Shown here: positions 36,164 to 47,000 of the stretch, one piece after another | Layout of the letters: the number at the start of each line of letters is the position of its first letter | How positions within the stretch are numbered: the stretch's first letter is position 1 | Assembly: GCF_047495875.1 (NCBI RefSeq) | Contig: NC_092497.1 | Span: forward strand, 1,469,437-1,533,436 | Reading direction: 5' to 3' | DNA from: Pithys albifrons albifrons | Taxonomy: Eukaryota > Chordata > Aves > Passeriformes > Thamnophilidae | DNA: 64,000 nt | Position numbers and translations under genes: made by a program | The notes under the pieces: model-generated | Databases searched by the model: none | The model's input: the letters and a program-made list of their open reading frames with translations, nothing else | Told to the model about the DNA's origin: nothing

Positions 36164-37640
36164 GTTTGAGTGAAGATACTGAGCATTTGGAGGACAAACA
36201 TGGGCTCTACTGATCTCCAAGTGTGGTCAGCAGTGGAAGGGGATGATTCTCCTGAAACTTGAAAGAAAAAGCAATGAGGAACATGGATATGAATCTGTGT
36301 GGAGTGGGAGTGGGCCATGGATGGGGGCCAGCTCAAGGATACGAATGGAAAAACATGGGTGCAGGTTGAATTTCACAGACAGTGATTATGTAGAATTATC
36401 TAAAAAATCTGTCTTCTAAATGTTTTCTGGTCATTAATGATGCAGAGCAGAGCTTGGCTTTGGCTCAGTGGCCTGTAGAGAATGTGATTTGAATTAATAC
36501 TTCTTTATTAAAATGTTTAGGTGGTTTTATTTAACATACAATTATAGTGTAAGTGGAAGAGTGGAAAATTTTTTTCTGGCTGCTTTCTCTTTTCCCAGTT
36601 TTTTCCAGTATTAATGATTATTATCTTTAGGAGATAGTCTCTATTCAAATACCATGAGTCTATTTGATTTTGTCCTTGCTTCCCCCCACTACTTTATAAC
36701 TTGTAATAGAACTAGAAGAAAAGGAAACACTGGTAGTTTTTTGGGTTTGCTTTTTATTAGTTTTTCTTTTCAATTTTTTTTCCTTGATCATCAGCATTTC
36801 ATTTACACAATCAGTTCATTGCTTCTCCCAGGTAGCTGACAGGATTTCTCCACTTATTTCTCATGGTCTTCCCGTTGGGAAGGGGAAACAACTTTAAAGG
36901 GTACTATTTACAGAGTAACAAAAGTTAATTGAGGATCTTTGGGTCAAACTGAAAAACCAGAGCTTCTCTTGGCTCATCCCTGCAAAGATGAACTGGATAT
37001 AAAGTTCATCATGTCCTGTTAAGTAGCTGTTGGCCAGAACACAGAATCAGCCTAGGTCAGGGCTTTGATGTTGTTACTGGATCTGGCTTGGAGGCAGCGT
37101 GTGGCTTGGACCTCAGACAGGAATTTGGGTCAGAAACTGAGGATGATGGGAAGAAGAAACTGGACAAAAATGTGTGTAGAGTTTTAATTTCTCTGCATTC
37201 ATGCCTTTCATAATCAATCTTGCACAGTAGAGCAGAGTGTGCTCCTCACCTGGGCGTTTCAGCATCTCCCTGGGACAGCATCTCTCCGTGGGTTAAAACC
37301 CACCAAAGCTCTGCTGGAGTCCAAGGGATCAGTGCATCAAATGTCAAAGAAGAGCCAGCTGGAGCACTTGTGCAGCTCTGAGCTGTGGTCTCAAGGAGCA
37401 GTGAACCCCCAGCCTGTGGAACAGCAGCTGCTCAGAGCCCTTGGGATGAGGACTCAGGAGGGGTAGAGAGGAAACTCTGCAGACACAACAGACAGGGAAG
37501 CTCCATGTCCCTCCTTTTGCAGTTTTGGCAGCTCTGGCTTTGGCTACAGAAATCATTGGGGAACATGTACAGTGTGTAAATGTGCTGCTGCTCTCCTGGG
37601 GATGGATGTTCTTCCCTAATAGCCATTGGAAGTGTTAGAG
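36164..37640. other. Unique non-coding sequence
   Basis: AT-rich around 36400-36830. Nothing coding recognised. Confidence 0.5.
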
Positions 37641-38072
37641 GGTCATGGAATGGTTTGGGTTGGAATGGACCTTAACGATCATCTGTCCTCTCCTTGCCAT
37701 GGGCAGGGACACTTTCCACTGTCCCAGGTTGCTTCAAGCCCTGTCCAACCTGGCCTTGGACACTTCCAGGGATCCAGGGGCAGCCACAGCTTCTCTGCCC
37801 AACCTGTGTCAGGGCCTGCCCACCCTCCCAGCCAGCAATTCCTTCCCAATATCCCATATCACCCTGCCCTCTGGCACTGGGAAGCCATTCCCTGTGTCCT
37901 GTCCCTCCATCCCTTGTCCCCAGTCCCTCTCCAGCTCTTCTGGAGCCCCTTTAGGCACTGGCAGGGGCTCTCAGGTGTCCCTGGAGCCTTCTCTTCTCCA
38001 GGTGACCCCCCAGCTCTCCCAGCCTGGCTCCAGAGCAGAGGGGCTCCAGCCCTGCAGCACCTCTGTGGCACT
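37641..38072 (-). mobile_element. CR1 3' part
   Basis: TCATGGAATGGTTTGGGTTG, GGGACACTTTCCACTGTCCC, GAAGCCATTCCCTGTGTCCT, CTCCAGCCCTGCAGCACCTC. Same subfamily as the copy at 35629. Confidence 0.9.
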
Positions 38073-39749
38073 TGTCTCCCCTTTTAAGTTTCTTTTATCT
38101 TCTGGCATATTTTATTTGGTTTAGGCTGTATTAGGCCAGGCTGAACAACTAGGAGGAAGATTTAATAAGCAAAACAAACTCTTCAAATGTTTTGTTGTTT
38201 AGGTTTTATTGCATGAGAACTGCTCAGGAGAGAAGACCATAAACCACTGTGTGGTGTGTGCTGAGCTGTTAACCAAGGTGAAGGTATCTGGGGTTTGTCT
38301 CTCCCTGACTTGGAGAGTGTTTTTAAGGCAAATCTGTTAATCTTGTCATGCTATGGGTTGATTTTGTTGTGTTTGAACAGATTCATGTTCCTCAGCAATA
38401 AAGACACCACTAATAAACTCTTTGTAAGGAGAGCATCAAGGTTCTTTAACAACCTTAGTCCTCTGTAAAGCACACAGAACCACCGATCTGGAATCTACAG
38501 ACAAATGTTAAGCTTTATTATCCAACTTATTTTGACATCATTTGATGTTCTTTCCATTGAAATGCATTAATGAAACACAATCCAGCTTTTCCATGTGTGG
38601 TTCTTTAGTGGGTTATTCAAAGAACCAACAGATTTGGCTGTTTCACAGAGATCTGCAGAGCAAGGCTCTTCTTCTCATTAACATCTGCAGATTTTATGGT
38701 AGGGAAGCATTATTATTTCAGTATACTTGCTTAGCTCCAGCTAATCTGATGTGGCCTTCTCTACAAAACTTTGCAGGACACATCTGTTTCCAGCCAAAAA
38801 CAGGATACATGGAGAGGAAGAAAGAAAGTCAACCATATTTGCCCTTAAGTTTGGTCCAAGTCTCATGTAATTTCTTGCTTTCCCTGAGCTGGTTTGCCTG
38901 TTTGCAATAACTGGGAAAGGTGGAACAACATGGCCTGGAAACCTTGTTTTGTGGGCTCATTTTCCACATTTTTAAATGTTATTATGAGTCAGGAAAGAAA
39001 TGATTCTGAATGTGTGCAGTTTGTGTCTTCTTTACACCAATTGCCATAAATATCCTGAAGCTTTGTGGAACAGCTGCAAAACAACCTGGAGCAGAAAGTA
39101 CAGAGATAGGAAAAACCAATAATTGAGCAAAAAAAAGGGTCTGATTTTCAGTTTTAACCTTGGTTCAGCCCTGGGTCAAGCTGCTTTACCCATCCCTCTG
39201 GGCACCATGAGGTCTCCAATGCTCTTACATCAATTTGCAGAAGTTTCCAGATCCTTTGAGTTTGCTGCTGGGCTGGACTGGATTGCTGGGCAGGCAATGA
39301 GCTGTATAATTTATGTTGGAATGTCAGCATTGGAACAGGGATAAAATTACAACTCGTTATCGCAGGCAGAGGAACAAGATCTTGGGTTTCCTGGACAGTC
39401 AAAATCATCTCTCAATGAGGGTGCTCTTGGGGACCACTGGAAATCTTTACCTGGGGAACCAGGGCTGGGTCGTTGTTTCAGTATGGAAACTCAGCAAAGG
39501 GTGCACTGTTCTTGTTCTTGAAAGGGTGGGCTGGTCTTTTTCCTCCTAAGTAAATTTTTTCTGCCCAGATTTTTGTAGTTTGGAAGCTTTGTGATAGAGT
39601 TGGTGGCACCTCCTGTGCTGGGGACCTCTGCTGATCCACCTTACAGCACTGCTGAATGGTGCTGTTACACTGGGAGATGAGGGAGCAGCAAACTCCAAGT
39701 GGAATTTGTGTTCATCTCACTTTCCAAAGAGGAATTCTGGGGTTTACTT
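38073..39749. other. Unique non-coding sequence
   Basis: A 122-codon plus frame at 38542-38910 has no recognisable domain. No repeat seen. Confidence 0.45.
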
Positions 39750-40162
39750 GACAGGCTGGGAGAGCTGGGGGGGCTCATCTGGAGAAAAGGCTTCAGGGAC
39801 ACCTGAGAGCCCCTGGCCGTGCCTAAAGGGCTCCAGGAGAACTGGAGAGGGACTGGGGACAAGGCATGGAGGGACACAGGGAATGGCTTCCCAGTGCCAG
39901 AGGGCAGGGTGTGATGGGATTTTGGGAAGGAATTTCTGGCTTGGAGGGTGGGCAGACCCTGGCACAGGTTGGGCAGAGAAGCTGTGGCTGCTCCTGGATC
40001 CCTGGAAGTGTCCAAGGCCAGGTTGGACAGGGCTTGGAGCAACATGGGCTAATGGAAGGTGTCGCTGCCCATGGCAGGGGGAGGTTAGAAACAAGATGAT
40101 CTTTAGTATCCATTCCAACCCAAACCATTCTGGGGTTCTGTGATTCTATGACTCTGTGATAC
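39750..40162 (+). mobile_element. CR1 3' part
   Basis: GGCTGGGAGAGCTGGGGGGG, GACACCTGAGAGCCCCTGGC, GGCACAGGTTGGGCAGAGAA and the tail TCTGTGATTCTATGACTCTG. Confidence 0.9.
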
Positions 40163-41729
40163 TTGGTGGAACAGGGCCTGGTTGCTGCTGCCTGTGGGGC
40201 TGGGACAGCCCTGGGAAGGGGTGAGGAGGGTTGTAAAGCATTCCCCAGGCTGGGTGCATTATTCCTCAGAGAACAGCCTGACCTTTGGTGGGACCCGACT
40301 CATGGGGCTGAATGGAGTGGCTGTGAAAAAGTGACCCCAAAGAAACCTGTGGGAGGGGGAGGGATGACAGGCAGCTGAGAGCACAGTGGTCAGCCCCACA
40401 GCAACTCCAGCCTCAGCCTTGCCTGCCACAGATTTGGGATGTGCCTGCTTTGCCAGTCCTAAGTTCATTAGAGACTTTTAAAAAGTCCCTAAATTCACTG
40501 GAAACTTCAAAAAATATCCTTCTGTTTTCCCACTTGTCCAACACACAACCAAACTCCTAATGAAGGGAGCTGTGCAGGGATGCATCCTGAAGTGCCAGCA
40601 GGTGTGATTCCTCAATATGGGGAGCAGCAGGAGTGATGATTTTGGGAGACAACACCTGCTGTGTGAAGGGCCAGATGCCTGGAGAAGATGACCATGGATG
40701 TGAAAGAGCTGCAACCTTTTTCTCCTCTCTTCTGAGCTTATATTCTTCATCCTTTTCCTTTAGAGATCAGCTCCTGCTTGTCCTTGCAGGGGGATTCACC
40801 CTGAAAGAGGCACCAGCCCTTGTGTTGCAGCTTTATCCAAGCCAAAAAATAAATTGCAGATATCTGGAATGACATCTGGCTGTAGCTCACACACACACAA
40901 ACACTTTACCCATCGTGGGAGGAACTCACTAGATAAAAGTTCCACTTCTGGGGTGCAGAATACATCAAGCATCTCTCTTCCAAATCCACCAAGGCAGTTT
41001 TCCTCACAGCCAGGCATTGCTGGGCTTCCCATAGGAAAAGGTTAACTAAGTAATTTCATGTAAATCTTCTGCAGCTCAGAGGTATTTGCTTTGTTTGCAG
41101 AGTCCTTCTGTTGCTGCTGGATTTGTGCCACCAATTTGTGTCAGGCACAGGAAGAGAACAATGAGAGGCTTCCCTTTAAATTTGGTGGTGTGGCTGCTGG
41201 GAAAAGCTGGGAAAAACCAAGAAGATTCAGATTTGGGTATGTCTTAAAAGTATTCACCAACGGGCTAGCTAGTAAAGTCAGACAAAGGTGAGGCATTTCA
41301 GGGAAAATATAAGTGATATTTAATGGGGAAGAAAAGCATTAATGTGGGAAATCAAAGGAGAAGAGGGAGATTGTCTAAACTTGTCCTGACTAGGCTGGCA
41401 CAACAGCAAAGGTCTGTCCAGAGTCCACTGTGTTCACTGCAATAGCCATAGACAGCAAGTAGCACAAAATCTTACTTTTTCCCAGCCAAAGGTAGTAGTG
41501 GTACTGCCATGTCTGAAAGAAAGCAGGTTGGGAAGGAAAGGTAACAGTTTTGGTAGAGTTTCCTGGTGAACGTGGTTCATAGACATTGTGGGGAAGGGGC
41601 AGTCAGAACACCCCTCTACTGCAGCCCAAAGAGAAATTTGGATTTTCTGATATTCATTCTGCTAAAAATCCCCAGATGACCCCTTGATATTGTTGAAACC
41701 ATGTCCTCACTGCTAGGCTGAAACTGGAA
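40163..41729. other. Unique non-coding sequence
   Basis: Only short chance frames; nothing recognised. Confidence 0.5.
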
Positions 41730-42152
41730 TTACACCTGCAACCACTTGGAAGGGGCCTTAAAGTTAATCTCATCCCATGCCCTGCCATGGGCAGGGGCAC
41801 ATTCCACTGTCACAGATTATTTCAGCCTGGGCTTGGACACTTCTGGGATCCAGGGGCAGCCACAGCTTCTCTGCCCAACCTCTGTCAGGGCCTGCCCACC
41901 CTCACAGCCAGCAATTTCTTCCCCAAATCCCATCACACCCTGCCCTCTGGCACGGGGAAGCCATTCCCTGTGTCCTGTCCCTCCATGCCTTGTCCCCAGT
42001 CCCTCTCCAGCTCTCCTGGAGCCCCTTTAGGCCCTGGCAGGGGCTCTCAGGTGTCCCTGGAGCCTTCTCTTCTCCAGGTGAGCCCCCCCAGCTCTCCCAG
42101 CCTGGCTCCAGAGCAGAGGGGCTCCAGCCCTGGAGCATCTCCAGGGTCTCCC
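41730..42152 (-). mobile_element. CR1 3' part, downstream of LIPG
   Basis: CTTGGAAGGGGCCTTAAAGT, TGCCCTGCCATGGGCAGGGG, CTGCCCAACCTCTGTCAGGG, CTCCAGCCCTGGAGCATCTC. Confidence 0.88.
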
Positions 42153-42321
42153 TCTCCTAATGTTGTATGATGGGCATCTCCACAAAGCAGGTGTGGATAG
42201 AGAGTGGCTAAATGCACTTGGTGAGGGGTGCAGGGAGAGAACCACCTGAGCTTGGCAACACAGCGTAGAGGAGTCAGGAGGAGGGTGGTGGCTCAGGCAC
42301 CTACCTGGCTGCAGGTCTCAG

Positions 42322-42500
42322 GGAGGTTGCCTGGCACAGCTGCCCAGGGCAGGGGTGGAGTCCCCATCCCTGGAGAGATTTCAAAGCCATGACAATGTGG
42401 CACTTGGGGACATGGGGTAGTGTTGGCCTTAGCAGTGCTGAGAAAACATTTGGACTTGATGAGCTTGGGGATTTTTTCCAACCCAAACAATTCCATGATC
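42322..42500 (+). mobile_element. CR1 3' fragment, head-on to the LIPG 3' end
   Basis: GGCACAGCTGCCCAGGGCAG, GAGTCCCCATCCCTGGAGAG, TTGGACTTGATGAGCTTGGG, CCAACCCAAACAATTCCATG. It ends about 15 bases from the inferred LIPG cleavage site. Confidence 0.88.
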
Positions 42501-42514
42501 AATAACAAGACTTC

Positions 42515-44075
42515 ACTGATTTTTACAAAGCCCTTTATTTTTTGTCTTAAGGCTTATAAAAATTGTTACTTAGAACCAAAATGTTTAAAAATGTTTACAT
42601 ATGTACAATATGAGAAATAAATTATGTTTTAAGTCATACAAAAACCACAATATACAAACAGGGCTTTGAAACTGCTCTAAGTATGGCACGGTGACAAGTC
42701 ACAGATACTTAGCAAAGGCTTCAGTTGTTGAAGCCTCTGCATAAAATCATGGAAAAAAAATATCCCCAAATGTGCTTGCTTTGGTTGGGTTGAAGCTCTA
42801 CAAAAACTCAAGAGATTTGCAGGCCTCAGAAGGACTTGCTAAGTCTTCAGAACTCAGTGCACTACCTGGCAACACCATTTTTGAGACTGGCTTTCTGCAT
42901 GCCAAAAGCTCAAGGGTTGTTACACCAATTCTTCTTACAAAAAGAAAAAAAAGTTCTAAAAAACACAAACCAAGAAACCAAAACAAACCCAACCAACCAA
43001 AACAAAACTTAGTTCACCTCTGACAAGGTCCACTCTGCTGTAGCAAACAGGACAGTTGTAGAGTCTGCCAAACTCAAAGCAAAGCCAAGATCACCTGGGA
43101 CAGGGACTCCAGCCAGGATGTCGTAGCAATCAGGGTAAGAAGTTGGCTGTTTGGCTCTTTTAAACACTTTAGTAAAAAATAAGGTCTTAATTATGCATTG
43201 GTACTACAACAGCATCTGAGCAGAGGGAAACACATTCTCAGCAGCTAAAAAGACTGGTGCAAAGCTCTCCTGAAACAGCATGGTGCATCTCCTTCCTCCA
43301 TCCCTGTGGCTGGAGGGCAGCTGCTTTTTGCCTCTTTAAAAAGGGATCCCCACGTGTAACTGGGCAGCCTCACTGCAGACACTGACCAGGGAGCAGCTGC
43401 CACCACCACACCACACCTGCACCACCTTCTGCCCCAGGCACAGGGAGGACAGGCAATATATAGAGGTTTAGGTATCAGCCAGACACAGGACAGATTATTT
43501 TTAAGGCAAGCAAAGGACAACTTGAAGTTAAGTGGCACTGTGCTTATTTCCACCCCTTCCCTAAACAGCCCCACACACCTGACCTGTGCTGGTCACACCT
43601 TCCCACAGCCCACAGTGCTACTGGACCCACGGACACTGCGACACCAGGTGCTGATTTGTTCTTGGCAGCCCTGTCACCCACAGTCTGATGGGCTGTTAGC
43701 CTGGTTGTTTATCCTCTCAACTCCACTGGCAGGCAGACCAGAAGATCATTGCTGAGGTCTGGGTGCGTGAAGATCTCCTCCATAGTCCTGGTTAACAGGA
43801 GCAGGGCAGGAAAAATGCAGTGTGTAACAGGTCAAGGTAAGGTTAAATACATAAACCAGGCCCCTTGGGAAAGGGAGGATGGAGTTTTAGTTATTCTAGG
43901 TCTAGGACCAAAGTCTATCAATTGCTCCCCAGTTTCTTGCATCCGATCCAAGCCGGTTTTTCCGAAGAGCTACTTGCTTTAAGTGCTACCAAGCCAGATT
44001 TTCCCCAGAGCATCTTGCCACCTGCATGGTCTTCATGCATCCAGGTTGCTTGGTTGTGAGTCTTTAGGGAAGTAT
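42515..44075 (-). other. LIPG: LIPG 3' untranslated region (inferred extent)
   Basis: From the TGA at 44076 to about 20 bases past the only AATAAA I find on the minus strand in this stretch. It is about 1.56 kb and has no CR1 insertion of its own. It includes a G/T-rich block (complement of 42945-43015) and an AT-rich block near 42550-42650. The extent is inferred. Confidence 0.5.
42534..42539 (-). terminator. Polyadenylation signal AATAAA for LIPG
   Basis: TTTATT on the plus strand reads AATAAA on the minus strand. T/G-rich sequence follows within 40 bases on the minus strand, as expected of a downstream element; part of it is the reverse complement of a neighbouring CR1 tail. Confidence 0.55.
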
Positions 44076-44097
44076 TCACAGCCGGTTTGAGACAGAT
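44076..44097 (-). CDS. LIPG: LIPG exon 10, coding part
   Basis: The acceptor at 44098-44099 follows a long pyrimidine tract (CTTCTCTGCTTTTCCCAG). Joined in phase 2 to exon 9, it completes an Arg codon and adds SVSNRL before TGA at 44078-44076. The known LIPG C-terminus is similarly short and poorly conserved, so support comes from splice quality and frame, not from homology. Confidence 0.65.
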
Positions 44098-47000
44098 CTG
44101 GGAAAAGCAGAGAAGAAAAAAAAATGTAGTTAAATGCAGAAGTAAATAGGAGCAATAAAGAATTTCTAAGAATCTCTGAGATGCTAAGAACAGGTTTGGC
44201 CAGTACAGGCTGGTATTTCATTCTGTCAAAGCCACACTTCACCCAAAAGCTACTCAGGGAGAGCCTGAAGCAGACACTAAGCAGGCTGCAAACAGAAATT
44301 ACAGGGCTTGAATAGAACTGCCTGTGCAGCTCTGTTTGGAGTGGACAGATGTTTGCAGTCTCCATCTCCAAGTGAGGAACTATAATATTCCACTTACTTG
44401 GCAGAAATGGAGAGCTGAAAAGTAAGTAATCACTCTTGATTTCTGGGGGGAAGGATCATTTCCTACAAAAAATGGTGTGCTAGAGCTGAGCTCAGCTCCT
44501 CTGCCTTGTGCACAAGCTGCACACTATGAGCGAGCAGGAAGGGCACATCTGCCAGCAATTCTGTTTTATGGGGGTTACTGAGGAGCATATCAAAACAGCC
44601 CTTTATTGTACCTGCAGGAATGTTTACTTGATCTTTGGAGACTTGTGGCAGAGCAACAAGTTTTTTTCACAGAATTGCCTGCTACTGTCTGTAGCACAGC
44701 TTGCTGCTTTCTGCCAAAAACCAATCCTGGAATGGGACCAGCTCACACTTCTGAGCTGAGCTCTGCTGCCCAGGAGGGTTGTGCAAAGCTTGACTTCCAC
44801 AGGGCTTTGCTAGTCCTGACAAGCACTTTGTCCTCTGGTTTAGAAGTGACAAATCTCTAAGTTTACAAAGTGAAATTTTAGGAGAGGGTGAAAGACTGGG
44901 CTTCATCCAAAGGAGACTTTCATTCAGACAAATGAACAGGAATTCATTCAAAACATGTCCAGAGGCATCTGAAGCAATCAAGTTGTCACTGCTGGGCTCA
45001 GGCTTTTTGGAAGTCATGCTCTGAGGACTGTTCCAGGTGTCTGGGAGTACCTCAGAGGTCAGGCAGGGGCTGAGATGCTCTGTCAGTGGCAGAGTTTGCA
45101 CTCTCCTCAACTAGAGGAGATCAGCATGGCTGGAGATGAAGCAGTAGGAGTCATTGCTGTAACACCAGGGCAAGTCCTCAGCTCTGTCTTGCTTGAGCTC
45201 AAATGTTAATCAGGAGATTTCTTGGCAGCTCAAGGTCTTCTACCAGTCTGAAACAATGTCTGAGGCAATCCCCTGCACTGCTCCCAGCTTTCCCCTGTTT
45301 TACAGGGCAGTTAATAAATGCCTCTACTTTACTTCCCACTAATGCACAGTATCTACCCTAATTAGGACCAAGGATCATGCTGCACCCATTTGATGGTAAA
45401 CATGTAAAGGTACAAGGTGACAATCCAAGGTCAGAAGGGAGGAGAATATCACCTAGTTAGCAACAGTTATGGCATACATGAAAATTAAATCCAATAACTG
45501 TGAAGCTTGGGCTAGAATTTATTACCCTTTTTGAAAACAAAAGAGAATCCAGTAGGGAAAAAACCCCAAGAGGCTCCACTCATCTCAGCATAGCCATGTG
45601 CATCAGACAGAATTTCTCTTGGCTGATTTCCATACCTTTTTTGCCATTCCTCTGTGCACTTCACAAACCAGAGCTCTTTGCCAGGAGATATACTGGTTAG
45701 CTGGGAGTCCTCCACACAGAAAGCAAACCTACAAGGAGGAATCAGAAGTCAAGAGAAGGTACTTACTGTCTCCATGATTAACAAATAAAAAGTAACGTGG
45801 GTTGCAGCTAATTCTAAGACAAGCTGATTGATTTAACATCCATCCCACAGACCATCTTGATACACCATTGGTGTTTTGAATGGCTATTTTATTTCCTACT
45901 TCAGTATTTTATTTCACAGCTTGTAGAAACCAGGATGCAGAATACCTTCAAGATAGGTGATGCTTATTTAAAGTTCTGAGAAATGTGGGAGCTTGTCAAT
46001 GTCAGCTGCTGTTCTTTGGCAGATCTGGGTTACCTTCAGAACAACATTAAGACAAGGTGTGGGAGTGCAGTGCTACATGTTTGGCAGATTTAATACTTTT
46101 TTGATGCTCAGGTAGTTTTTCAGTTGCAAAGGGAATCATAGAATCAGAAAATTGATTGAGTGGGATGGGACCTTAAGGATCATCTAGGTCCAAGCCCCTG
46201 CCAGAGCAGGGAATCTTCCCCAAGAATTCTATGGCCAATTCTATGATCTAGAGATATGGGTGGGAGTTGGAAGGGACCTTAAAGACCATCTAGTTCCAAT
46301 CCCCTTGCCAGACCTCAGAAGGAGCAATACAGTGCTTAAGGAGTGATGGCACTATGTTACTGGTTCCAGTTTCAGGTCTAGCTTATTGTGCCAAATCAAC
46401 ACACTATGCCTGTAAATAATAGCCATGACCACTCATGTTTCAGTATTTTCAGTGCTCGGTACTTTAACCCTCCAGGTATGATCTAAACCACCTTGAAGTG
46501 GCTAATTTAGTCCCCAGGGGATGTCACAGTACCTAAATAAAGCAAAAGAACACCCCAGGTCTGATCTGTGGTGACTGGTTTTGCATAAAACCCTGTTGGC
46601 AACCCCGTGCTGGCCAGTGACCTGCTCTGCTGCACCTTGAAGGAGTGGTGCCACTGAAAATCAAAGTGGCTCAGGATGCCAATTACATTCAGAGCACCGA
46701 GGGGGTTTTTTTTTGTAAAGTTCTGAATATTTCTCCTTTTGGTTGAAGTTTCCAGCCAGCTCACAGGCAGCCTGGCACAGTCATTACCTCTGTTGTGTCT
46801 CCCCAGATTTCACACGTATTCGTCTGATATGCAGCTCCTGGGAAGAATTTGCAGGCCGATACCAGTAGCTCCTCAGCTCTTTCCATAGATCATACCATGA
46901 CTGAGATGTGCCCTCCCAGGTGAGCTTTATTTTCAAAAGTTCACCCATGTCCTCTTCAGTATAGACCAGGAAGGTGTTTGTAGCGTTCAGGCCAAGTAGA

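Noticed and set aside
35720..36197. Pro/Ser-rich proteins of 121-149 codons, also at 37626-38124, 39665-40143, 41746-42170 and 61858-62273
   Set aside because: The same CR1 segment read in various frames. The similarity of these proteins to each other is repeat homology.
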